Below the pieces are notes generated by a model that saw only the letters and a program-made list of their open reading frames with translations, was not told the DNA's origin and searched no databases. From Mucilaginibacter endophyticus (lineage in GTDB: Bacteria > Bacteroidota > Bacteroidia > Sphingobacteriales > Sphingobacteriaceae), in contig NZ_QPCG01000001.1 of assembly GCF_003351025.1 (NCBI RefSeq), positions 1,123,949-1,187,948 on the forward strand: a stretch of 64,000 nucleotides of DNA. Reading direction: 5' to 3'. Positions 43,772 through 51,126 of this stretch are shown here, piece by piece; positions within the stretch are counted from its first letter, which is position 1; every line of letters begins with the position of its first letter. A program made the translations under genes and the position numbers.

Positions 43772-44563
43772 ATGGAACGTTATCGGCAATTTGAACCTGT
43801 GCTGATTTCTGATTTTGAGACGGGAAAATGGTCTCATCCCGAACATAATCATAACCATTATGAATTGATCTATATCAAAAAGGGGGTAGGTGCGCACATC
43901 ATAAACAGGTTAAGTGTTAGTTACAATGCCGGGGACGTGTTTTTACTGGGGCCGGAAGAATCTCATTATTTTGAGATAGAAGAACCCACGCGGTTTATCT
44001 ACCTGAAATTTACCGATCTGTATATTCATCAGGCGGGCGACAAGACAAGCCATGGTGTCCAAAATCTTGAATACCTGATCAAAAGCAGGGAAACACATTT
44101 ATCAGGCTTTGCATTAAATAACTCTGACAGGCACACTATTGAGATGATCTTTAATGTAATAGTTTCCTTAAAGCATGATATGTTTTTAAATGAGCAGCTT
44201 ATTTGGATGCAGATTATCGCGTTATCGGCTGTTTTACAGAGAAATATGCCTGAGTTAAAGAAGCCAGCTAACGGCAGTAAAGATATGCAGGCCATCTTTT
44301 GTTATATTCATAAACACATTTACGAACCCAGGTTGCTTAAACTGCCGGTGATGGCAGCCAGCTTCAATATCGCCGGCGAATACATAGGGCCTTATTTTAA
44401 AAGGAATACCGGTGTTACGCTACGCGATTACATTCGCGACTATCGCAATGAATTAATTAAACAGCGAATAGCCAGTGGTAGGTATAATCTTAAACAAATT
44501 GCCGCCGAGTTTGGATTAACAGATGAAAGTCACGTCAGTAAAATCGTTCATAAGGCTTTGTAA
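43772..44563 (+). CDS. AraC-family regulator with cupin sensor domain
   Basis: The frame opens at a GTG at 43748; Met9 (43772, MERYRQFEPV) fits better and gives 263 residues. Residues 20-95 form a cupin-like sensor ('HPEHNHNHYELIYIKKGVGAHIIN', 'YNAGDVFLLGPEESHYFE'), where the HNHNHYE cluster resembles the conserved cupin strand. The C-terminal 170-263 hold the two HTH motifs ('LLKLPVMAASFNIAGEYIGPYFKRNTGVTLRDYIRDYR', 'NLKQIAAEFGLTDESHVSKIVHKAL' in pieces). The tail is slightly short, ending soon after the second recognition helix. It probably activates the divergent SDR gene. Confidence 0.88.
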   Translation: MERYRQFEPVLISDFETGKWSHPEHNHNHYELIYIKKGVGAHIINRLSVSYNAGDVFLLGPEESHYFEIEEPTRFIYLKFTDLYIHQAGDKTSHGVQNLEYLIKSRETHLSGFALNNSDRHTIEMIFNVIVSLKHDMFLNEQLIWMQIIALSAVLQRNMPELKKPANGSKDMQAIFCYIHKHIYEPRLLKLPVMAASFNIAGEYIGPYFKRNTGVTLRDYIRDYRNELIKQRIASGRYNLKQIAAEFGLTDESHVSKIVHKAL

Positions 44564-44593
44564 ATCTGATTAATACCAGTAGTAATCTTGATT

Positions 44594-44628
44594 TTATTTG
44601 GACTGATTCTAAATAAGTTGTTTCTTTG
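44594..44628 (+). promoter_or_regulatory. Promoter with Fur-like palindrome in front of the siderophore receptor
   Basis: An imperfect palindrome spans 44594-44616: left arm TTATTTGGA, spacer CTGAT, right arm TCTAAATAA (8 of 9 positions complementary). It overlaps a promoter made of TTTG (44597-44600), a 20-base spacer and TTTCTTTG (44621-44628; one change from TAnnTTTG). An iron-dependent repressor (Fur) is the obvious candidate, given the gene it controls. A hairpin CCCGATG/CATCGGG at 44692-44723 lies in the leader. Confidence 0.55.
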
Positions 44629-44691
44629 CGCTAAATCCTGTTAGCAATGAACATCAACGCACCCCCCTGAAGGTTCTTATAAAACAAAAAT

Positions 44692-44723
44692 CCCGATGCT
44701 CCGTCGCCAAACTTTACATCGGG
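44692..44723 (+). other. Leader hairpin before the siderophore receptor gene
   Basis: CCCGATG (44692-44698) pairs with CATCGGG (44717-44723) around an 18-base loop; no T-run follows. It lies between the predicted promoter and the preferred start at 44772, in a leader of roughly 140 bases. No known riboswitch was recognised. Confidence 0.4.
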
Positions 44724-44771
44724 TTAATGTTAACCGATCCTTTTAATCCATTAATCATTTCACTCAAAATT

Positions 44772-47210
44772 ATGAAATCTGTTTTACTCTGCAGTAAACG
44801 GTCAAACTTTACTTCACTATTATTTCAACATTTTTACTTTTTATTAATCCTTCTGTCTTTTTCAACTTTCACAGCCAAGGCTGATGATGGTGCAACCGGT
44901 AGCATAAAAGGTAAGGTTACCACAGCCGATGGCCAGCCAGCAATAGGCATTACCGTAGCATTAAAAAATACAACTTATGGTGCCCTTACAGATGCCGATG
45001 GTCGTTATGCTATTGGTAAGATCAAGCCCGGAAGCTACACCATCCGTGTATCTGCGGTGGGCCTTGCACCCGAAGAGCAATCTGTAACCGTGGCCTCTGG
45101 CAGTACCCAAACGCTTGATTTTATGCTGAAAGAAAATGCCAGCATATTAAAAGAGGTAGCCATTACCGGCGCTAAAAGCCGCTATAAAGCAGATGTGCCC
45201 TCCAACTCTATCCGTCTAAATGAACCTTTGCTGGAGGCACCTCAAAACATCCAGGTAATTACTTCACAAACCCTTTCCGATCAGCAGGTGATCTCCATGA
45301 GCGATGGTGTTACCCGTAATGTGAGTGGTGCAACCCGCCTGGAGCACTGGGGCGATCTGTATACCCGTGTAAATATGCGCGGTAGCCGTGCAGCGGCATT
45401 TCGCAACGGTATGAACGTAACTTCAAACTGGGGCCCGCTTAGCGAAGATATGAGCTTTGTTGACCGTATTGAATTTGTAAAAGGTCCGGCCGGCTTTATG
45501 ATGAGCAATGGCGAGCCAAGCGGTATCTACAACGTGGTTACCAAAAAGCCTACCGGCCGCGATTTTAACGGCGAAGCTACCATGACCATGGGTAGCTATG
45601 ACCTGTATCGTGCCACATTAGATCTGGATGGTAAAGCCACTAAATCGGGCAGCCTCTCTTATCGTTTAAACTTAATGGATCAAACCAAAAACTCGTTCCG
45701 TAATTATGAGTTTAATGATCGTTTCAGCATAGCACCCGTACTTACCTGGAAAGTTGATGATAAAACCTCACTTACCTTTGAGTATACCTATCAGCACGCC
45801 AAATTATCAAACCTTGGTTCGTACTATGTTTTTGCAACCCAGGGCTATGCTATAAAACCCCGCGATTTTACCATAACAGAGCCGGGTATAGCACCTACTT
45901 ATGTTAAAGATAACAGTGCATTTATCTACCTCAACCACCAGATTGATGAACACTGGAAACTAACAGGTCAGTTGGGTTATTTCAACTACCAGCAGCAGGG
46001 AAGCTCGGCCTGGGTAAACAGTGTAAAAGCTAATGGCGATCTGATCAGGAGTGTTAGTATCTGGGATGCATCAAACGTGATGAAATTTGGCCAGGTATTT
46101 TTAAATGGCGATGTACAAACCGGAGCGGTGCGTCACCGGATATTGGGTGGCCTTGACCTGGGCAACAAACAATATATTGCCGATTGGGGACAAGGCGGCG
46201 CTATTGACAGCGATGCTAAACCTTTTAATATCAACAACCCGGTTTATAACCAGCCTGCCTTAGGTTTACCGGTATTTGACAGGTCGAAGCCTCTTGCACA
46301 ACGTGGCGCGGGTAACCTTTCAAGTCAATCGTACACTGGCGTATACGGTCAGGATGAATTGGGCTTTTTTGATAATGTACTACGTGTAACCCTTGCCGGC
46401 CGTTATACTTATGTAAAAGAGATCAATTACCTTGCTGGCCGCAATCAGAAGAAATTTACACCCCGTTTTGGTGTAAGTGTAAATATCGATAGGCAAACAT
46501 CCGTATATGGTTTATACGATCAGTCATTTGTGCCGCAAAGCGCCTTGATCCGTGATGGCAGCTTACCAAAGCCTATCACCGGTAACAACCTGGAAGCCGG
46601 TATTAAACGCGATTGGTTTGACGGCAGTTGGAGCACTACTTTATCTGCTTACCGTATCCTTAAAAACAACACCCTTACCGCCGACCCTGATAACAAAGGT
46701 TCAGAAGGTTTTGTGATAGATGTGGGCCAAACCAAAACCCAGGGTATTGAGTTTGATACCCGCGGACAGATCTTCAGTGGTCTTTCATTAGTAGCCAACT
46801 ATGCTTATACCGATTCAAAGATCTCAAAAACCGGCGGTGCGGCTAACCTGCCTGCTACGGCTGTTGTTGGCGCCAAAGTTCCGGGCTATGCCAAGCATAA
46901 CATCAATGCGTCATTAACTTATACCATACAAAACGGCCCGTTGAAAAATAGCGGTATTTATGCCGGTGCAACCTACCAGGGCGACCGTACCACCTGGACC
47001 TGGAACGCCAGCAGTGGTCAGTTGCAATTGCCAGATTATTATAAGTTTGACGGCGGCCTGTTCTGGGGTAAAGATCATATCAAGATAAGCGCTAACGTGT
47101 ACAATCTGCTTGATAAATACCTGTACAGCGGCGCGGCTTATGCCACTTATTATTATTGGCAGGCAGAAGCAGGACGTAACTACCGCCTTGGCATCAGCTA
47201 TCGTTTCTAA
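44772..47210 (+). CDS. TonB-dependent siderophore receptor
   Basis: The frame opens at 44727, but Met16 (44772) directly starts a signal peptide (MKSVLLCSKRSNF... to FTAKADD), giving 812 residues. A carboxypeptidase-D-like domain (about 40-120) precedes a siderophore-receptor plug: 'LLEAPQNIQVITSQTLSDQQ', 'NMRGSRAAAFRNGMN', 'DRIEFVKGPAGFMMSNGEPSGIYNVVTKKPTGR'. The last motif is diagnostic of FhuA/FpvA-type receptors. The barrel ends with 'AGRNYRLGISYRF', carrying the C-terminal aromatic residue. It imports ferric siderophores, probably xenosiderophores, because no siderophore synthesis genes are visible. It is followed by a PepSY protein gene. Confidence 0.94.
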   Translation: MKSVLLCSKRSNFTSLLFQHFYFLLILLSFSTFTAKADDGATGSIKGKVTTADGQPAIGITVALKNTTYGALTDADGRYAIGKIKPGSYTIRVSAVGLAPEEQSVTVASGSTQTLDFMLKENASILKEVAITGAKSRYKADVPSNSIRLNEPLLEAPQNIQVITSQTLSDQQVISMSDGVTRNVSGATRLEHWGDLYTRVNMRGSRAAAFRNGMNVTSNWGPLSEDMSFVDRIEFVKGPAGFMMSNGEPSGIYNVVTKKPTGRDFNGEATMTMGSYDLYRATLDLDGKATKSGSLSYRLNLMDQTKNSFRNYEFNDRFSIAPVLTWKVDDKTSLTFEYTYQHAKLSNLGSYYVFATQGYAIKPRDFTITEPGIAPTYVKDNSAFIYLNHQIDEHWKLTGQLGYFNYQQQGSSAWVNSVKANGDLIRSVSIWDASNVMKFGQVFLNGDVQTGAVRHRILGGLDLGNKQYIADWGQGGAIDSDAKPFNINNPVYNQPALGLPVFDRSKPLAQRGAGNLSSQSYTGVYGQDELGFFDNVLRVTLAGRYTYVKEINYLAGRNQKKFTPRFGVSVNIDRQTSVYGLYDQSFVPQSALIRDGSLPKPITGNNLEAGIKRDWFDGSWSTTLSAYRILKNNTLTADPDNKGSEGFVIDVGQTKTQGIEFDTRGQIFSGLSLVANYAYTDSKISKTGGAANLPATAVVGAKVPGYAKHNINASLTYTIQNGPLKNSGIYAGATYQGDRTTWTWNASSGQLQLPDYYKFDGGLFWGKDHIKISANVYNLLDKYLYSGAAYATYYYWQAEAGRNYRLGISYRF

Positions 47211-47225
47211 AAAAATTATTCACCT

Positions 47226-47254
47226 GCAGGCCGGGATCCCGGCCTGCCTTTTTT
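47226..47254 (+). terminator. Strong terminator after the siderophore receptor
   Basis: A perfect palindrome (47226-47247: GCAGGCCGGG with CCCGGCCTGC around AT) is followed by TTTTTT. The PepSY gene starts 9 bases later, so the downstream gene must rely on read-through, which would keep its level below the receptor's. Confidence 0.85.
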
Positions 47255-47262
47255 AGTTCAGT

Positions 47263-48507
47263 ATGCTTAAAACTGCTACTCCGGCCAAAGCCGTTAAACC
47301 CAAAAAGAAAGGCGACTCACTGTTTAAAAGGATCTCCGCGTGGCTGCACCTGTGGCTTGGGCTTTTTTCGGGAATTATTGTGGTGATTGTAAGTATTACA
47401 GGCGCCATTTATGTTTTTGAAAAAGAGATCCGCAGTGTAACCGAACCCTGGACGCACGTGCAGCCGCAAAATAAAAAAATGCTGCCGCCTTCGGCGTTGA
47501 CAGATATCGCTGTTAAAACTGTGCCAGGTATGAAACCTACCGCGCTAAATTACGGACTGCCAGATCAGTCTGCCGCGGCGGTTTCTTACAGCCGTAAAAC
47601 AGGTTTGCTGATAACCGTTTTTATTGATCCCTACAGCGGCCGTGTATTGAAAAAAACGACTACAGATTTTGTGGGTAACAAGGGTGATTTTGATTTCTTT
47701 AGGTTTATACTGCACGGGCACCGTGCCTTGTGGTTGCCATATCCCATTGGCCGACCGATAATTGGGGTAGCCATATTGATTTTTGTAGTGCTATTGCTAT
47801 CGGGCCTTGTGCTGTGGTGGCCCAAAAAGTGGACTAAAGCCACTCGTGACAAAAGCTTTAAAGTAAAGTGGAGCGCCAGCTTTAAGCGGGTAAATTACGA
47901 CCTGCATAATGTTTTTGGTTTTTACAGCATGTTGTTGCTGCTCATCATAGCTTTAACGGGCCTGGTTTGGAGTTTTCAATGGGTAAGTAAATCGGTATAT
48001 TGGGCTACATCCGGAGGTAAATCATTAACCGAAGAAACCGCCATGGTATCGGATACCACCACAAAGCTTTCTTTTAACATGGCATCCGTAGATAAATTAT
48101 GGAACCAGATTGCCATACAAGATAAGCCAGAGGGCTTTTATATTAATTTACCCCGTCAAAAAGCAGATTTGGTTGAGGTGATAGCCTACCTGCGTTTGGG
48201 CACTTACTATAAAACCAATATTTACAATTTTGATCAATACACACTGAAGCCGATTAAATCGGCAGGGCCATACTCCGGGCGCTATGCTGATGCCGGTGCT
48301 GCCGATAAATTGCGCCGTATGAACTACGATATTCATGTTGGTGCTATATTGGGTATTCCGGGTAAGGTGGTAGCGTTTTTCCTGGCGATGGTGTCTGCCA
48401 GTTTGCCTATAACCGGTTTTTATATTTGGTGGGGAAAGCGTAATAAAAAGCCAATTGTAAAGCCACAGCGGCTTAAAAAGGTGCGGTCTGAATTAGTTAT
48501 TCAATAA
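47263..48507 (+). CDS. PepSY-associated membrane protein (siderophore reductase-like)
   Basis: A 414-residue inner-membrane protein with four membrane helices: about 27-50 ('WLHLWLGLFSGIIVVIVSITGAIYVF'), 165-188 ('GVAILIFVVLLLSGLVLWWP'), 215-240 ('FGFYSMLLLLIIALTGLVWSF') and 368-390. Histidines near the helices ('HLWLG', 'HGHRALW', 'DLHNVFG', 'DIHVGAI') are typical of PepSY_TM proteins, which may bind haem and reduce ferric siderophores in the periplasm. Its position behind the siderophore receptor supports a role in releasing iron. Confidence 0.9.
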   Translation: MLKTATPAKAVKPKKKGDSLFKRISAWLHLWLGLFSGIIVVIVSITGAIYVFEKEIRSVTEPWTHVQPQNKKMLPPSALTDIAVKTVPGMKPTALNYGLPDQSAAAVSYSRKTGLLITVFIDPYSGRVLKKTTTDFVGNKGDFDFFRFILHGHRALWLPYPIGRPIIGVAILIFVVLLLSGLVLWWPKKWTKATRDKSFKVKWSASFKRVNYDLHNVFGFYSMLLLLIIALTGLVWSFQWVSKSVYWATSGGKSLTEETAMVSDTTTKLSFNMASVDKLWNQIAIQDKPEGFYINLPRQKADLVEVIAYLRLGTYYKTNIYNFDQYTLKPIKSAGPYSGRYADAGAADKLRRMNYDIHVGAILGIPGKVVAFFLAMVSASLPITGFYIWWGKRNKKPIVKPQRLKKVRSELVIQ

Positions 48508-48527
48508 AAGGGATCGAGATAGACCAT

Positions 48528-48621
48528 AAAGCGTCATTGCGAGGAACGAAGTAATCGCCTATAAGGAGGTTCGCCCTGTATAGTTTGAGATTGCTTCGTA
48601 CCTCGCAATGACGCTTTTTTT
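48528..48621 (+). terminator. Long hairpin of the CATTGCGAGG repeat family
   Basis: A 24-bp arm (48528-48551, with GCGTCATTGCGAGG) pairs with 48594-48617 at all but one position and is followed by a T-run. It serves as terminator of the PepSY gene. Related words (CATTGCGAGGAA) occur at 14733, so it also belongs to a dispersed repeat family. Confidence 0.8.
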
Positions 48622-48630
48622 AATGAAGCC

Positions 48631-48665
48631 AAGACTTACGACGTTTTGAAAACTTCGTAAGTCTT
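48631..48665. repeat. Palindrome of the ACTTCGTAA family
   Basis: AAGACTTACGA (48631-48641) pairs perfectly with TCGTAAGTCTT (48655-48665), and the inner GTTTT/AAAAC extends the stem. It shares its core with the palindrome at 41229-41261. It lies between the convergent PepSY and zinc-ribbon genes and could terminate transcription from either side. Confidence 0.75.
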
Positions 48666-48689
48666 TAAGCGTAGTACAATAACGTTCTT

Positions 48690-49817
48690 TTACGCTGAAT
48701 GCGCATTCTGATATAATACTACACCAATTATTATCAGCGCTATTACAAACAACACCGCGAGTATGATCTTGATAGCACTTATCGGCCGCTGGCCAATAAC
48801 TTCGCCTGTGCTGGCATTAACCGTGAATTGATAAATTTTGTTGTTATAGTTATAGGCGCTAACCCAAACCGGCAGCATCAGGTATTTGATAGCCTTATCA
48901 AGGTATTGCGTATCGGTATTATCTATCCTCTGCTCATCGCCACCGATATCATCCCTTATGGCCGAATCTATGGCTCCGACGGTTTGCTCAGCTGCTTTTA
49001 CAAAGCCTTGTTCCGGGTTTAGCTGATAGGTTTCGGAACGAAAACCGCTCATATATCGTTCATCAAACTTAACCAGCATGTTAAAATTCCAGGGGCCAAG
49101 CTTATTAAGCGTTTTTTCGGGTAAAGAACTGCTCGCCGGCACCATAAGATCGCGGAAATCGCACTCCACTGTTCCGGATGCGTACGACCAACTGGTGTGG
49201 CGTACTTGCCTGGTTCGGGTTTCTTCGCGTCCGTTTACGGTTTCGGTATAGGTTTCAGTAGTGTAGTAGTAATCTCCCCGTTCGCCGCTGTAATCGGTTA
49301 CGGTGTAGGTATCGTATGTCCAATGGGGGAGGTAAACACCTTTTAACGCAGATGAGGCATCGCTTACTTTTTTAGCGAGGTCATTAGGGGCCCACCAAAG
49401 GCTTTTTAACCATTTTTTGAAAAATTCGATACCCTGTTGCTGCGTTATGGCAAAGGGTAAAATATAATGCGGAAGTACATATTGCTGCCCGCTTTCCAGG
49501 TCAAGCACCAGCGGAGCTGTGCAAAACGGGCATTTATCTGAAGTTACAAACTGATCAAGAATAGTTTGCGAACCGCAGGTTTTACAATTAACTACTTTAA
49601 GATCGGCGCTTTGTTTATTGGTGTCGATACCGGCAATAAACTCTTCATAATCGTAAGGTGAAATATCGCGACTGTTAGGAGCGCTTTCAATTGTATTGCT
49701 CACGCCGCAATAATCGCACAGTAGATTATGGGTACCCGGATTAAAGTGCAGTAACGCGCCGCAGCCCGAACAGTTTAATGAATTGTTTATGGCCGATGGA
49801 TTAACCTCGTTATTCAT
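48690..49817 (-). CDS. Zinc-ribbon membrane protein (YdjG-like)
   Basis: A 375-residue protein with two N-terminal zinc ribbons: Cys16/Cys19 with Cys34/Cys37 ('CSGCGALLHFNPGTHNLLCDYCG'-type, given in parts), and a second pair near 76-97 ('CKTCGSQ', 'CPFCTAPL'). A beta-rich domain follows ('GVYLPHWTYDTYTVTDYSGERG', 'LPVWVSAYNYNNKIYQFTVNASTGEVIGQRP'), and a single membrane helix ends the protein (about 345-368). The layout resembles Bacillus YdjG, which works with the SPFH protein YdjI at the membrane, and an SPFH gene lies 30 bases upstream here. An envelope-stress or membrane-domain role is inferred. Confidence 0.75.
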   Translation of the reverse strand: MNNEVNPSAINNSLNCSGCGALLHFNPGTHNLLCDYCGVSNTIESAPNSRDISPYDYEEFIAGIDTNKQSADLKVVNCKTCGSQTILDQFVTSDKCPFCTAPLVLDLESGQQYVLPHYILPFAITQQQGIEFFKKWLKSLWWAPNDLAKKVSDASSALKGVYLPHWTYDTYTVTDYSGERGDYYYTTETYTETVNGREETRTRQVRHTSWSYASGTVECDFRDLMVPASSSLPEKTLNKLGPWNFNMLVKFDERYMSGFRSETYQLNPEQGFVKAAEQTVGAIDSAIRDDIGGDEQRIDNTDTQYLDKAIKYLMLPVWVSAYNYNNKIYQFTVNASTGEVIGQRPISAIKIILAVLFVIALIIIGVVLYQNAHSA

Positions 49818-49847
49818 TTCAGAAATAGATTTAGGAACGGATGAGGA

Positions 49848-50963
49848 TTAAGCTATCGGCGGAGGTACATTACTAAACAGTTCTGCAATCTCTTCAACAG
49901 ACGATGCGGCGGCCCATGCAGCCATACCTTTTTTCCAGATCATACTCTCCCTGCTTAACGCTCCGCTGGAAATCATTGCGTTGATGTCGCTGAACGAGTG
50001 TGGCCCGTCGGATTTGCCATCTTTTACAATGTGATATTGAACAGCAGGCGCAGGGGGAGGTGGGGGTACACTATCACCGGTGTTATTAGGGGTAACCTGA
50101 TTTTGCTGAAAGATGTTGCCAACCTGTCCCATCATGGCTGCGCCAACGCCCAAACCCATACCGGCAGCGCCCAGGTTGCCGCCTATAGTGTTCTCGGCAG
50201 ATTTTTCGATAGCATTAGCAGCCTGGAATTGCGCGTAGGCACCAAGATTGCCCAATATGCCCATTTCGCTCCGTTTATCAAGCATTTGTTCAACTTCGGG
50301 TGGTAGGGAAATATTTTCAACCAGTAGTTTGGTCAGGTTAAGGCCAAGTTCGGCAAAATCGGGCTGGATAGATTCTGTTATGAACTTGCCCATTTCATTG
50401 TAGTTGGCAGCCAGGTCGAGTACGTTTATTTTCGATTCGGCTACGGCATCCATACCGCGCGATACCACGGTGTTGCGCAGCTGCTCGTTGATATCTTCAA
50501 TAACAAAATCCGGATTGGTGGCAGAGATTTCCGCGATGAATTTCTTCGGGTCCTGAACTTTAAAGTTAAAAGAACCGAATGCCCTTAAGCGTACCGGCCC
50601 AAATTCGGCATCACGGAGCATTACCGGGTTTTTTGTACCCCATTTTTGGTTGGTGAACTGGCGCAGGCTCACGAAGAATATATCAACCTTAAAAGGACTT
50701 TCAAAGCCATATTTCCAGCTCATTAAGGTTGTTAACAGCGGCATATTCTGAGTTTGAAGTTCATAGGTGCCCGGCGTATATACATCAGCAATGCGTCCCT
50801 CGTTCATGAAAACAGCCGCTTGCGACTCGCGCACAATGAGTTTTGCTCCCATTTTAATAGCGTTGTCATGGCGAGGGAATTTCCATACAAGTGTATTCTG
50901 AGTGGTATCAACCCACTCTATTACATCTATAAATTCGTTACGAAGGATGTTGAAAAGGCCCAT
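49848..50963 (-). CDS. SPFH-domain protein with C-terminal GYF_2 domain (YdjI-like)
   Basis: A 371-residue cytoplasmic protein without signal peptide. Residues about 25-230 form an SPFH/band-7 domain of the 'virion core protein/YdjI' type: 'VIEWVDTTQNTLVWKFPRHDNAIKMGAKLIVRESQ', 'GTYELQTQNMPLLTTLMSW', 'RDAEFGPVRLRAFGSFNFKVQDP'. A Gly/Pro/Gln-rich linker (about 255-305) leads to a GYF_2 domain ('YHIVKDGKSDGPHSFSDINAMIS', 'MIWKKGMAAWAAA'). SPFH proteins form large membrane-associated assemblies. GYF_2 domains bind proline-rich peptides, and one lies in its own linker. It pairs with the zinc-ribbon membrane protein encoded next. Confidence 0.88.
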   Translation of the reverse strand: MGLFNILRNEFIDVIEWVDTTQNTLVWKFPRHDNAIKMGAKLIVRESQAAVFMNEGRIADVYTPGTYELQTQNMPLLTTLMSWKYGFESPFKVDIFFVSLRQFTNQKWGTKNPVMLRDAEFGPVRLRAFGSFNFKVQDPKKFIAEISATNPDFVIEDINEQLRNTVVSRGMDAVAESKINVLDLAANYNEMGKFITESIQPDFAELGLNLTKLLVENISLPPEVEQMLDKRSEMGILGNLGAYAQFQAANAIEKSAENTIGGNLGAAGMGLGVGAAMMGQVGNIFQQNQVTPNNTGDSVPPPPPAPAVQYHIVKDGKSDGPHSFSDINAMISSGALSRESMIWKKGMAAWAAASSVEEIAELFSNVPPPIA

Positions 50964-51060
50964 ATTTTTGATGTCAGGTTTAAATAATGATTAAATATGT
51001 GAAAAAAACAAATACTTGAATGCGCCCGCGGTTAATTATTTTATTCTTTAAAATCTGCAT

Positions 51061-51101
51061 AAAACAAAAAACCGGACATTAATCAATTGACTAATGCCCG
51101 G
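51061..51101 (-). terminator. Terminator of the SusCD operon (51127-56186)
   Basis: CCGGACATTA (51072-51081) pairs with TAATGCCCGG (51092-51101) with one mismatch. Read on the minus strand the hairpin is followed by TTTTTTG, a good terminator 26 bases after the SusD stop. Confidence 0.75.
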
Positions 51102-51126
51102 CCCAAATGTTACACAATCAACTAAA

